Below, piece by piece: positions 43,573-51,642 of a DNA stretch of 64,000 nucleotides. This DNA comes from an uncultured Ruminiclostridium sp. (GTDB lineage Bacteria; Bacillota; Clostridia; Oscillospirales; Ruminococcaceae), in NCBI GenBank assembly GCA_910579265.1, contig CAJTTE010000012.1:1-64000 (forward strand), read 5' to 3'. How positions within the stretch are numbered: the stretch's first letter is position 1; each line of letters opens with the position of its first letter. The notes under the pieces were generated by a model. It saw only the letters and a program-made list of their open reading frames with translations, made no database searches and was not told the origin of the DNA. Position numbers and translations under genes: made by a program.

Positions 43573-43833
43573 ACCCCGTCTCTTTAACAAAGAGACGGGG
43601 ATAAATCCTCGCGGTACCACTCTTTTTAGCGCGGCATATCAAACATATACCGTACTCACCTTAATCACATCAATCAATGTGTAACTCTGTAACGGGAGAA
43701 CCCGGTCAAGCCTACTGTTGTTCAGCCGACTGCTCAAGGGTGAGCTATTACAACTTCGCTTTACCGTTTCGCATCAAACAACGGCTTTCTGAAAAAGCTG
43801 GGCTGCTTTTTTCCCTGTCATCGCATTTCATTG
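43573..43833 (-). promoter_or_regulatory. T-box leader of leuA
   Basis: The minus-strand leader starts with the stem I opening GATGACAGGG and has GTAGGCTTGACCGGG with CCCGTTACAGAG. It then has the antiterminator element AGAGTGGTACCGCG (43,609-43,622) and an 11-bp terminator stem CCCCGTCTCTT/AAGAGACGGGG (43,574-43,584 with 43,590-43,600) ending in TTTGTTATTTT. Uncharged tRNA pairing with GGTACCGCG's UGGN bulge would prevent termination. Gene context implies tRNA-Leu; I could not assign the specifier codon with certainty. Confidence 0.9.
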
Positions 43834-43839
43834 TAGTTT

Positions 43840-43868
43840 ATTATATGGGATTTTTTTTTATTTGTCAA
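43840..43868 (-). promoter_or_regulatory. Promoter of leuA
   Basis: On the minus strand, TTGACA (43,863-43,868), 17 nt, TATAAT (43,840-43,845). The transcript starts about 10 nt before the T-box stem I. Confidence 0.85.
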
Positions 43869-44000
43869 GGGCTTTTGAAAAATTTTTTGCAGCAATAGAC
43901 AAATTGCTAAAAATACGGTAAAATAAAAAATTAAAAAAGCCAAACCCAACCTTTTTCAAAAAATTCACGTCTTAAAGTTGAAGCTTCAAAAGGAAAGGAA

Positions 44001-45728
44001 ATGCGGATGAACGGTTTAAAAAACAAAAGCGACGGCGATTTGGTAAAAATGACCTTATCGGGAAACAATAAAGCCTTTGAGGAATTGGTTATTCGTTATG
44101 AAAACAAGGCAAAGGGCACAGCCTACAAGGTTACAGGAAACAAGTTTTCAGCGGAGGACGCTTCGCAGGATGCATTCGTCTGTGCATGGATAAGGTTGGA
44201 CCGCTTAAAGGACGCAGAAAAATTCAGCTCATGGCTATGCGCCATAGCAAAAAACCGCGCGGTGGATCTGATGCGCAATTACCGAAATTCATTATCAAAT
44301 GTCAGCTTCGAGCTTTTGGAAAATATCGATTTGGACGGCAAAAATGCCGTGATTTCCGAATTTCTTGAACAGTCAAGGAACGATATACTGCATGAAACGG
44401 TAGAATCATTATCGGAAAAAATACGTGAAACCGTAAAGCTGCATTACTTTGAGGGAATGTCAACGGAGGAGATCGCAAAAAGGCAGAATATATCCGTAGG
44501 CACAGTTAAATGGCGGCTCAGCGAAGGCCGCAGAGTGCTCAGAAAGGAATACGGAGTTATGGAAAACAATAGTAATACCACATTTGTACAACAAGTCATG
44601 CATCAGGTGGAACAGCTTAAGCTGTGGAGCCTTAAAGACGATAAAACAGGATTTGAAAAGGAGTACAGTCAAGTTCTGAAAAATATCGGGAGCCTTCAGG
44701 AAAGCACACAAAAGCAGTATATGCTGGCGGACGTTTTGGCAAGGGGTTATTGGTGGCTTGAGATCGAAAGCAATGACGAGATGTTTAACCGTATAAAGTC
44801 CGCTGCGAAAGAAGGGCTTAATGAAGATATAATGAAGTTTGTCATAAGCAAGGAATGGATAGAATGCAAGGACGGCGATAAAATCGGGTACATGGAAAAT
44901 GTTCAGCTGCCGCAGCTGATTCAAAATGAGTTTAAGGATGCACTTGGCTATTTTTATTTTTGGCTTGCCTATGAATGCTGCAACCAAGGTCAGCCCGAAA
45001 AGGGGATCAGATATTATAAAAAGGTTTTGGAAACCTTAAACAAAAGCGACGCGTTTTATGCCGCCGCATCAGGAGCCGTTCATATCGAGGAAAGAAAGCT
45101 TATTGAAGGAATAACGCCTCATTTTATCGGAGCAAAGGGAACAGTGCTTGAATACAAGGATAATAGGCTGTATTTTATGCAGGAGCCGGGTTATAACATA
45201 GGAGATCCGATGTCAGACGCGATTTTTTTCAACAGTGTTTACTGTGACAACTTTATGTTTGACAGCGAAAGCTCAACGATTTATTATAACAGCGATAACT
45301 ACGACAGAATTATGTTTGACAGCAGCTTAGAAGAGAGTGAAAGCTTGATTTCTTCAGACGGAAAAAGAAAGCTCACATGTAAAGGGAAGAACGAAAGAGT
45401 TAAAACCCTAAGCGGCATATATGAAAATTGCATTTGTTATGTAAGCGAGGGTGAATACTGCGGTACAAAATACTGCGAGACTTATTTTTGTCAAGGGGTG
45501 GGGATAGTCAGGCAGGTTATCGGCCAAAACGGCGAAGAATGGCAGCTATCAAAATGCAGAATAAAGGCCGGAGACGAAATAATCCCCTTTGCAGAAGGCA
45601 ACCTCTGGGAATATTGCCTTGTTCGGGAAACGGACAAAAATTATGATGCGGAAAATGTGTTTGAGATTGTTTATTCGGGGGAGGGAAAGGCGGTATTTAA
45701 GCAATACACTTATGTTAAAGTCATTTGA
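44001..45728 (+). CDS. ECF-type sigma-70 factor with large C-terminal extension
   Basis: A 575-residue protein. Residues 1-180 are an ECF sigma factor: region 2 FEELVIRYENKAKG...DAFVCAWIRL and FSSWLCAIAKNRAVDLMR, region 4 IRETVKLHYFEGMSTEEIAK and ISVGTVKWRLSEGRRVLR. ECF factors usually end here. The extra 390 residues begin with helices of TPR-like spacing (AYECCNQGQPEKGIRYYKKVL near 320-345) and end in a beta-rich region with many Asp, Tyr and Cys. There is no TM segment or anti-sigma gene nearby, so the tail may itself sense a signal and control the sigma part. AGGAAAGGAA lies before ATG 44,001. Confidence 0.82.
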   Translation: MRMNGLKNKSDGDLVKMTLSGNNKAFEELVIRYENKAKGTAYKVTGNKFSAEDASQDAFVCAWIRLDRLKDAEKFSSWLCAIAKNRAVDLMRNYRNSLSNVSFELLENIDLDGKNAVISEFLEQSRNDILHETVESLSEKIRETVKLHYFEGMSTEEIAKRQNISVGTVKWRLSEGRRVLRKEYGVMENNSNTTFVQQVMHQVEQLKLWSLKDDKTGFEKEYSQVLKNIGSLQESTQKQYMLADVLARGYWWLEIESNDEMFNRIKSAAKEGLNEDIMKFVISKEWIECKDGDKIGYMENVQLPQLIQNEFKDALGYFYFWLAYECCNQGQPEKGIRYYKKVLETLNKSDAFYAAASGAVHIEERKLIEGITPHFIGAKGTVLEYKDNRLYFMQEPGYNIGDPMSDAIFFNSVYCDNFMFDSESSTIYYNSDNYDRIMFDSSLEESESLISSDGKRKLTCKGKNERVKTLSGIYENCICYVSEGEYCGTKYCETYFCQGVGIVRQVIGQNGEEWQLSKCRIKAGDEIIPFAEGNLWEYCLVRETDKNYDAENVFEIVYSGEGKAVFKQYTYVKVI

Positions 45729-46508
45729 CGGACTATGAACGGCATGGCATTTTTGAAGGGAAAGCACTCAGGCTGTTAAAAAAAGTTTAAAGTTTTTTCG
45801 GAATGAATGGAATTTTAGGGTATGTTTAGCTTCTGAATGTGCGCATAATGCGCCGTCAGTTTTTTCGACGGATCGTGTCTAAGTTTTGTAGGCATACTGA
45901 CAAATTTGGGTGCAGCAGGGCGGAAAATATGCAAGCAAGATGTATGCGGTCAGATAATAAACAGGCTTTTGGGGAGTTGTAAAAAACATATCATTAAAAT
46001 TTATGCGACCACTTAAACGTCAATACCCTGCCGACAAGGCAGGGTATTGATTATGATAACGGTTAATATACTGCTATGTGTCGATGAAAGAACAACGCTT
46101 TTTATAAATTTCTTAAAAGTATATATGATATAAGCTTTCATTAATCAAAAACCGCAAGACCTCAGTCTCTTTAGACGATTATCCGCTTTCAGGCTTGTAA
46201 TTTGTGCCAAGTTTTTTAGCAAATACCGCCGTTTTTTTCAGTGTTCATTGTCAGTTTTCCATTGGGGGCACAATACTCCACTTAAAAAATAAGGGACTTA
46301 TATTCCAAGTATTTTGATAAACACGGGGCATTGTTACTCATTGAACAGTTAGTTTTATTTATTTTTCCCAAGCTCGGGGGCGTTTGCCTGTAAGTTTGCT
46401 TTGCCTTCGGCGCGTCTTTTTACCGACTTTGAAATCATGTTTTGTGAACCTCGATCCTACCGTTTTTTTAAAAAGATGGGTGAAAACTTTTAATGCTCAC
46501 TTTTGGCG
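45729..46508. other. Gene-free stretch after the sigma-factor gene
   Basis: 780 bases with no recognisable gene. It holds a small hairpin (CCGTC/GACGG, 45,853-45,871) and a strong one at 46,021-46,049. The rest is AT-rich and featureless by eye. Confidence 0.5.
46021..46049. terminator. Strong hairpin, probable terminator
   Basis: A 12-bp perfect stem CAATACCCTGCC/GGCAGGGTATTG with loop GACAA. The T-run is weak on both sides, so it could also be an RNA-processing or repeat hairpin. Confidence 0.45.
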
Positions 46509-46883
46509 TTATTTTTCCTTTGTTTTCGTCCCGGTATCGACGTTTTTGTGAAACAGCTCCTTAAATCCCACAAATATCAGCAATCCCGCAAACATTTTTT
46601 GCAGAAAGCTTACGTCTATATGAGCGGCTATAAACGCTCCCGAAGCAATTCCCAACAAACCGCCCGGTATAAGCTTCAGCAATACCTTCCATTTGATGAG
46701 ACGGTTTTTTTGGTGGATCACAAGAGACACCAGCGCGACCGGAAGGAAGAAAAGAAGATTCACACCCTGCGCCGTTATCTGATTTACACCGGCAAAGGCG
46801 GTCAGGTAGATGATAAGCACAAAGCCGCCGCCGAAGCCCATGGAAGCGGCAATTCCCGATAGCAGTCCTATAATTATATTCAT
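46509..46883 (-). CDS. TSUP (TauE/SafE) exporter, second half-protein
   Basis: A 124-residue membrane protein of about four TM segments with GLLSGIAASMGFGGGFVLIIYL at the start, the glycine-rich signature of TauE/SafE anion exporters. Normal TSUP proteins of about 250 residues have two such halves; here it is a separate gene overlapping the other half by 4 nt (ATGA). Together they should make a heterodimeric transporter for sulfite, sulfoacetate or a similar anion. Confidence 0.8.
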   Translation of the reverse strand: MNIIIGLLSGIAASMGFGGGFVLIIYLTAFAGVNQITAQGVNLLFFLPVALVSLVIHQKNRLIKWKVLLKLIPGGLLGIASGAFIAAHIDVSFLQKMFAGLLIFVGFKELFHKNVDTGTKTKEK

Positions 46884-47224
46884 GCTTTCACCAGTATTCT
46901 GAATGCGGCAAATAACATTATGAGTCCGAAAATACGTCTCAGCAGGGAATTGGGGATTTTTTTAAGCAGAAGAGCTCCGATTACCGCTCCAACAACACCG
47001 TAGGGCATATACTGCCACGCCATTCCGAAATCAAGCTTGTCACCGAGTAAATAACTGAGCGTTGTGGCGAGGCTCAGCACAAATATAAGCGCCACGGAGG
47101 TTGCGTGACTTTCCTTTGGTTCAAGTTCGGCGGACTCAAGCATAGGGACGGCGGCAACGCCTCCTCCGGAGCCGAATAAGCCGTTCAGTAATCCGCATAC
47201 AATGCCCATAAAAATTTTTTTCAT
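46880..47224 (-). CDS. TSUP (TauE/SafE) exporter, first half-protein
   Basis: A 114-residue membrane protein of about four TM segments with VCGLLNGLFGSGGGVAAVP, matching the N-terminal repeat of TauE/SafE. It is translated just before, and coupled to, the second half. Both halves have complete starts and stops, so this is an organised split and not a broken gene. It lies 83 nt after a zinc-protease-like gene. Confidence 0.8.
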   Translation of the reverse strand: MKKIFMGIVCGLLNGLFGSGGGVAAVPMLESAELEPKESHATSVALIFVLSLATTLSYLLGDKLDFGMAWQYMPYGVVGAVIGALLLKKIPNSLLRRIFGLIMLFAAFRILVKA

Positions 47225-47307
47225 ATCTGCTTAGCTCTCCGTAATAAATCCGAATATTGACTTATTTTTTCCGCAGGAGCTTTCTTTATACGTCTGGATA
47301 GGTTATT

Positions 47308-47769
47308 TTAAAGCGGTTTTAATCCGTCGTACAATTCGTTGAATGACCTTGTTCCTCTGCATCTTCCGTATGAAAGCTCTTTGTTTTCTCCGAATGCTTT
47401 CAGCATACACTTAGTCAGTTCCTCAACAGTTTGTTCAAGCATTGTCATAAACTGGGTATATATTGTATCATAAGATGGAGTGCCGGCTTCGTAATGCCCG
47501 TTTATGAGACCCTCTGTAAGCTGATCCAACGGGTACAGCTTAAGATGAAGAAGTTCATGGCATATGACTTCCTCGAAATTTTCATGCTTCGGATTTGCTT
47601 CATTAAGCATAAGTATTGCTTTTCTGTCATCAGGGTCAATTTTAAAGTCCCCGGTTTTTGTAAATACTTCATCATCGATAAGTTCAAGCTTTATGTCCCA
47701 GCAATTATCAAGCCGCAGAATTTCAGTCCATTTTTTAAACAAGCATTCAATAATTTCGCGTGTATACAT
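47308..47769 (-). CDS. Putative zinc metalloprotease-like protein (HExxH)
   Basis: A 153-residue cytosolic protein. VICHELLHLKLYPLDQL near 69-85 has the HExxH zincin core, as in SprT/IrrE-like small proteases. WDIKLELIDDEVF and AILMLNEANPKHENFEE upstream fit a strand-rich N-terminal part. The third ligand is not obvious. ATG 47,769 has GGAG 10 nt upstream; a longer frame to 47,847 would pass through the hairpin at 47,802. Function unknown. A leader with a strong hairpin suggests controlled expression. Confidence 0.7.
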   Translation of the reverse strand: MYTREIIECLFKKWTEILRLDNCWDIKLELIDDEVFTKTGDFKIDPDDRKAILMLNEANPKHENFEEVICHELLHLKLYPLDQLTEGLINGHYEAGTPSYDTIYTQFMTMLEQTVEELTKCMLKAFGENKELSYGRCRGTRSFNELYDGLKPL

Positions 47770-47801
47770 ATCAGTGTCTCCTTTTTTTAAAAAAATAAAA
47801 A

Positions 47802-47827
47802 CCGAAGCCCTTTTAAAAGGGCTTCGG
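47802..47827 (-). terminator. Attenuator-like terminator before the zincin gene
   Basis: A perfect 13-bp palindrome (CCGAAGCCCTTTT and its complement) with a long T-run after it on the minus strand. It lies only about 20 nt before the ribosome site of the HExxH gene, where a terminator would act as a switch. Confidence 0.7.
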
Positions 47828-47857
47828 ATACCGCCACGCCGTCGCATGATGAAATAA

Positions 47858-48030
47858 AAACCCGCTTTTGAGCAGGGTGGGTAAAAATCTCCTTACAGGT
47901 TCACGCTCCCTTCGTCCGCAGTACGGGAGGTCTGCAATCCGCTGCAATCGAGAAATCCCTTTTAACTATGTGTTGGATTTTATGAACCATCACACTAACC
48001 AAACGAAGCAGTGAGGTTATTATTTGTTTT
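47858..48030 (-). ncRNA. Small structured RNA, possible 6S-like
   Basis: About 170 nt on the minus strand with no ORF and clear pairing. GGTTCA and TGAACC enclose a long irregular helix containing ATTGCAG/CTGCGG and CTCCC/GGGAG. The 3' end is a terminator-like hairpin (CCCTGCT/AGCGGG) followed by TTTTTATTT. Size, long-helix shape and place make 6S RNA the first idea, but I could not align it to known 6S sequences, so that name is a guess. It could instead be a leader element of the HExxH gene. Confidence 0.55.
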
Positions 48031-48077
48031 GTTCGTTTTAAAATACCGTTACATCAAAGGTAATAATTGTTACCGGA

Positions 48078-48416
48078 TCATTTGCATTCTTCACAGTTGC
48101 AGCCGTCACCGTGTTCATCGTCAAAAACGGTATTAAGATGTTCGATAAAGGCTTCGCCGATTTCGTCATATAATGTCTCGTCATCAACGGTTGCCAGCAT
48201 GTATTCACCGTTTTCTTCCACTTCCTTAAGAATGATAAACTCCACTTCATCGTCTTCAAGCTCGTCTTCTTCGGTAAACGGCACAAGAGCAACATAATTC
48301 TGTCCGTCATAGCAAATAGCGTCTATCACTTCAAAGGATTCATCACCGAGTTCAACTATCTGAGGTTCGTATTCATCAATCTCCTCGTTACCTTTTGTCT
48401 CTTTTTCTTCTGACAT
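48078..48416 (-). CDS. DUF1292 protein (YrzB-like)
   Basis: A 112-residue very acidic protein. QIVELGDESFEVIDAICYDGQNYVAL followed by DEVEFIILKEVEENGE is the DUF1292 pattern found in Firmicutes near yrrK/ruvX-type genes, function unknown. The C-terminus GDGCNCEECK has three Cys and a His nearby, which may bind a metal. I prefer ATG 48,416, although a GTG 12 nt upstream is possible. It has its own promoter at 48,509. Confidence 0.8.
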   Translation of the reverse strand: MSEEKETKGNEEIDEYEPQIVELGDESFEVIDAICYDGQNYVALVPFTEEDELEDDEVEFIILKEVEENGEYMLATVDDETLYDEIGEAFIEHLNTVFDDEHGDGCNCEECK

Positions 48417-48508
48417 TTTTATTTTCACCTTTCAGTATATCTGGGATGCTTCACAAATTCTCACAAACGGATTACGTTAAAAAAAGGAGTTTGTCAAACA
48501 ACGTTATA

Positions 48509-48537
48509 ATTATATAATATTATGATTCCGGTGTCAA
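48509..48537 (-). promoter_or_regulatory. Promoter of the DUF1292 gene
   Basis: On the minus strand, TTGACA (48,532-48,537), 17 nt, TATAAT (48,509-48,514). Confidence 0.75.
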
Positions 48538-48644
48538 TAGAAAAAAATGGGTTTTCTCCCCTTTTTTAAAAAATATGTGTAAGATGCTACAAAAGTATTC
48601 CACAATTGTTTAAAAATATATGCATTTTTTACACAGAAAAAGTG

Positions 48645-48673
48645 TTGACAGAAGAGTCAGCGTGTGATATTAT
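48645..48673 (+). promoter_or_regulatory. Promoter of the large noncoding RNA
   Basis: TTGACA (48,645-48,650), 17 nt, TATTAT (48,668-48,673). The predicted start is near 48,680. No protein gene follows on this strand for several kilobases. Confidence 0.8.
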
Positions 48674-48679
48674 ATAACC

Positions 48680-49500
48680 AAGGAAAGAGAAACAGAAAAA
48701 CTCAAAAGCCATCAGAATCATGATACGCAAGCCAAACCGCTGATGAACGACAGGGTTGGAAACAGTGCAAACAGCTTTTGAGGGAGCATACAAAAGTTTT
48801 CACACGATCCGACAAACATTAACATTGAGTTACATGGTTTCGGTTTATTAAGCTACAGTTTGATGTAATTCAAAATAAAAGAAGATTTAATGACAGGATT
48901 TTTTGTGAGAATTGATAAGCAGAGTATGGAATTTGTTGCTAATGTATCGATTTCCTACGATGAAGAAGGCAGAGTTTTCCGCTAAATTGCTGATTTATTA
49001 CTACGAGGCAAACGTGATGCATTCTTCCATATGCAGACGGTTAACTGCATAAATTTTATCGGGAAAGGCGGCGAGTCCAATGGAAACAGAATCATCTATA
49101 TTTTTATCACGAATTGCGGCTCGTGATATGCAGGACTGATAAAACAGGCTGACAGAAGGAATTTCAGCTCAAACGGCTGTAACATTTCGGATGCGGCTTT
49201 GATAGGAACGTTTAGTTCAGAATGAATAGCTTGCATAACCGGCTCAATTTAAAGTGATTACAGTATGGCGCAGATTTTCTGCGGAACCGCTTTTAAAGCG
49301 ATTACAATAGAAAGCCATATGTATTATATACATTGTCCCGTTATTAAGAGGGAGTGGTTCCAATGATAAGTGAAAGTTTTATGATTATTAGAATCGGTCC
49401 GGCTCAGTAATTAAAAGGGGATTAATCCAATGTACTACTTAGACTGACAATTGAATATTATATAGCTGCTGCTTCGAATGACGAAGCAGCAGTTTTTAAT
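48680..49500 (+). ncRNA. Large structured noncoding RNA candidate (~0.82 kb)
   Basis: A promoter and a strong terminator bracket about 820 nt with no protein-like frame; the longest plausible one is 31 codons (48,890-48,985) without a good ribosome site. Pairings seen: CTCAAAAGC (48,701-48,709) with GCTTTTGAG (48,774-48,782); nested CATCAG (48,710) with CTGATG (48,740); a possible pseudoknot of CCAAACC (48,732) with GGTTGG (48,754). Further hairpins are TATCACGA/TCGTGATA (49,105-49,128), CGCAGA/TCTGCG (49,269-49,283) and CGCT/AGCG (49,288-49,300). Size, dense local helices and Clostridial origin recall the ROOL, GOLLD and OLE class of large ornate RNAs, but I could not place it in any of them. 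Confidence 0.7.
49466..49500 (+). terminator. Terminator of the large noncoding RNA
   Basis: An 11-bp perfect stem CTGCTGCTTCG/CGAAGCAGCAG (49,466-49,476 with 49,482-49,492, loop AATGA), then TTTTTAATTT. Confidence 0.9.
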
Positions 49501-49982
49501 TTATATCCTCAGAGTAAAAAATCAACATCTGATCCGACAAAATAAAAAGCTTTATAGCAACCTCTGCTATGGTAAAATTTTGGTCAAAGTATAACAAAAG
49601 CTCCGGTTTCACTTATGAAGCCTGAATGGTTTTTTAATTCATTTGTAATTTTATAAGTCTTTTCCAAGAGAACAAGGCTTTATTTATATTGGAATTTTAG
49701 CGCAAAAAACACTGGCTCAGCCGGCGGAATAAAAAGCTTTAGCAAAATAACAACCTCCGATAAAACGGCCGCAAAGCTAAGAAAGCTTTGCGGCTATCGG
49801 CATATTCAATTATTTGGGAAACCGGGAGAGAACTATCACTCAGCCAGCCCGAGCCGGCTGGGCATGGCAGGTCTTTACCTGTCAAATTTACTCCTTTTTG
49901 TTAAAGGGTGGGTTGGTTAATTTAAGGTTTATACGTTTGAAAGGTTAGTTATAAAACCGTACTTTTTCTTTCTAAACTCATG
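49501..49982. other. Gene-free stretch with hairpins and a dispersed repeat
   Basis: Holds repeat copy 2 (49,729-49,765) and several hairpins: GCCGCAAAGCT/AGCTTTGCGGC (49,770-49,796), CAGCC/GGCTG (about 49,841-49,859) and GGCAGGT/ACCTGTC (about 49,868-49,885). None has a good T-run. No gene is seen. Confidence 0.5.
49729..49765. repeat. Dispersed 37-bp repeat, copy 2
   Basis: Twenty-five bases identical to 16,713-16,737, then CCTCCGATA matching TCTCCGATA. A shorter relic (AATAAAAAGCTTTA) lies near 49,545. Confidence 0.55.
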
Positions 49983-50501
49983 TTAACGTATGTCATAAAG
50001 GAGCTTTTTATCCTGCATTATTTCACCATTAACGTTTTTCTGTGTTTCAATCCATATTCTAAGTTGATATATGCCTATTGATTCCGGTTTAGAGTCATTA
50101 ACAAAAAATCGTGTTAAATCAATTGAATAATGATTATTTTTATCTGTTGTTAAAGTCAAAATGATATAATATCTTTTTTCAACATATTTCCCATCGGTAA
50201 TCGAACCGACCAAACCCAAATTTAAATACTCATATGAAACTATATTCCCTTCTAAACAATCAAATGCATTTTGAATTTCCAAGGACAAATCGTTATTGGT
50301 TCTTACCTTTTCACAAAACATTGCTTCAAGAGTATCTATATCACCGGTGTTAAAACATTCAACAATTTCTTCGGCTTGCTGTTTTAATTCTTCTCTTTCA
50401 TTATGATTATCTATAAATGCATTTGCAACACCTTTGATATTACATCCTGTAACACTCAATATTATTGCAATTGAAAGAGGTACTGTTAAAAGCTTTGTCA
50501 T
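49983..50501 (-). CDS. DUF5104 lipoprotein, copy 2
   Basis: A 172-residue lipoprotein with signal MTKLLTVPLSIAIILSVTGC and Cys at residue 20. The domain has ANAFIDNHNEREELKQQAEE, IVECFNTGDIDTLEAMFCEK, LEIQNAFDCLEG and ends KPESIGIYQLRIWIE, the NTF2-like DUF5104 layout. It is nearly identical in parts to the copy at 50,818, and the two repeat with an 835-bp period. ATG 50,501 overlaps the end of the WWITGF remnant. Role unknown; related copies occur in clusters in Clostridia. Confidence 0.8.
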   Translation of the reverse strand: MTKLLTVPLSIAIILSVTGCNIKGVANAFIDNHNEREELKQQAEEIVECFNTGDIDTLEAMFCEKVRTNNDLSLEIQNAFDCLEGNIVSYEYLNLGLVGSITDGKYVEKRYYIILTLTTDKNNHYSIDLTRFFVNDSKPESIGIYQLRIWIETQKNVNGEIMQDKKLLYDIR

Positions 50502-50797
50502 CTTACATTGTCTCTCCACCACATAATCCAAACTGTTTTTTTATCATTATCAAAGATAAGGTATTCGCCGGTATATTCCTTATTTATATTTTCTGATTTA
50601 AAAGTTTCATACATATCATTATTCCCATTGATATCCGTAAATTTCGAGAAGTTTATTGAACCTACAATAGCCATTTCCTTTTCTTTTGGCAAATTAAATT
50701 TAGGACTAAAACCTGTTATCCACCATTGATCATCTTTAGGCGCTCATCTAAAAATAGTATCCGGGTTTTCACTGTTTTTAGAATAGTCATATAAGGA
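50498..50797 (-). pseudogene. Remnant of a WWITGF-type domain
   Basis: A frame reading LYDYSKNSENPDTIFR, a TGA stop, then APKDDQWWITGFSPKFN and on to GEYLIFDNDKKTVWIMWWRD. The stop at about 50,745 and the lack of any start show decay. The domain looks like one that once followed or accompanied DUF5104. A shorter relic of the same end lies before the other DUF5104 copy (51,337-51,430). Confidence 0.65.
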
Positions 50798-50817
50798 GCG
50801 AAAATTTTAATCGATTA

Positions 50818-51336
50818 TTAACGTATGTCATAAAGGAGCTTTTCATCGTATTCTATTTCACCATTAATAATTTCTTGTACTTTTAGCCAAATTCTAAGTT
50901 GATATATGCCTATTGATTCCGGTTTAAAGTCATTAACAAAAAATCTTTTGTAAGCAATTTCATAATGTTTATTTTCACTTGTTAATATTGTCAATAATAT
51001 ATTATACTTTTTTTCATCATATTTACCATCTTGAATCGAACCCACTAACCCAAAATCTAAATATTCATATGAAACTATTTTCCCTTCTAAACAATCAAAT
51101 GCGTTTTGAATTTCCAAGGACAAATCGTTATGGGTTCTTACCTTTTCACAAAACATTGCTTCAAAAGTATCTATGTCACCGGTATTAAAACATTCAACAA
51201 TTTCCTCGGCTTGCTGTTTTAATTCTTTTCTTTCATTATGATTATCTATAAATGCATTTGCAACACCTTTGATATTACATCCTGAAATGCTTAAAATTAT
51301 AATAAATGAAAGGGGTATTGTTAATAGCTTTGTCAT
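50818..51336 (-). CDS. DUF5104 lipoprotein, copy 1
   Basis: A 172-residue lipoprotein with signal MTKLLTIPLSFIIILSISGC. It shares almost every residue with copy 2 in its first 90 positions (NEREELKQQAEE reads NERKELKQQAEE) and diverges more toward the end (YKRFFVND for LTRFFVND), so the duplication is recent with gradient divergence. It has the same upstream flank AGACAATGTAAG. Function unknown. Confidence 0.8.
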   Translation of the reverse strand: MTKLLTIPLSFIIILSISGCNIKGVANAFIDNHNERKELKQQAEEIVECFNTGDIDTFEAMFCEKVRTHNDLSLEIQNAFDCLEGKIVSYEYLDFGLVGSIQDGKYDEKKYNILLTILTSENKHYEIAYKRFFVNDFKPESIGIYQLRIWLKVQEIINGEIEYDEKLLYDIR

Positions 51337-51430
51337 CTTACATTGTCTCCCCACCGCATAATCTATACTGTTTGTGTATTATCATCAAAAATATGATATT
51401 CTCCAATATATTACTTATATTTGTGTTATC
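51337..51430 (-). pseudogene. Second WWITGF remnant (3' end only)
   Basis: Translates as GEYHIFDDNTQTV, a stop, IMRWGDNVR, matching the end of the remnant at 50,498 (GEYLIFDNDKKTVWIMWWRDNVR). It marks the left part of the upstream repeat unit. Confidence 0.6.
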
Positions 51431-51642
51431 GAAGTATGATTTCACACCAAGGTGCATACTCGTAAAGTATTTTATAGGTGTTAGTTAGGTGTTAGTTGAT
51501 GCGTCTGATAAGACGAAAAATATTGTTTTTTAGGAGAATCGGGGAAGCTGTCATTAAAAAAATATTTCCTGCATACTGAGCCACGGTTCCTTTAATGGCG
51601 TAAATCTGAAAATTAATAGTATAGAATATTCAGCTGAAAAAA

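Noticed and set aside
43573..43833. Assigning the T-box specifier to a given codon
   Set aside because: Stem I could be outlined but the specifier loop was ambiguous by eye; Leu is assigned only from the gene context.
47858..48030. SRP RNA, RNase P RNA or tmRNA
   Set aside because: The diagnostic conserved cores of these RNAs are absent and the size is wrong for RNase P RNA and tmRNA.
48890..48985. 31-codon frame inside the large RNA
   Set aside because: The end reads rather protein-like, but the ribosome site is poor and the frame covers only one-eighth of the unit. It could still be a leader peptide if homologues keep it.
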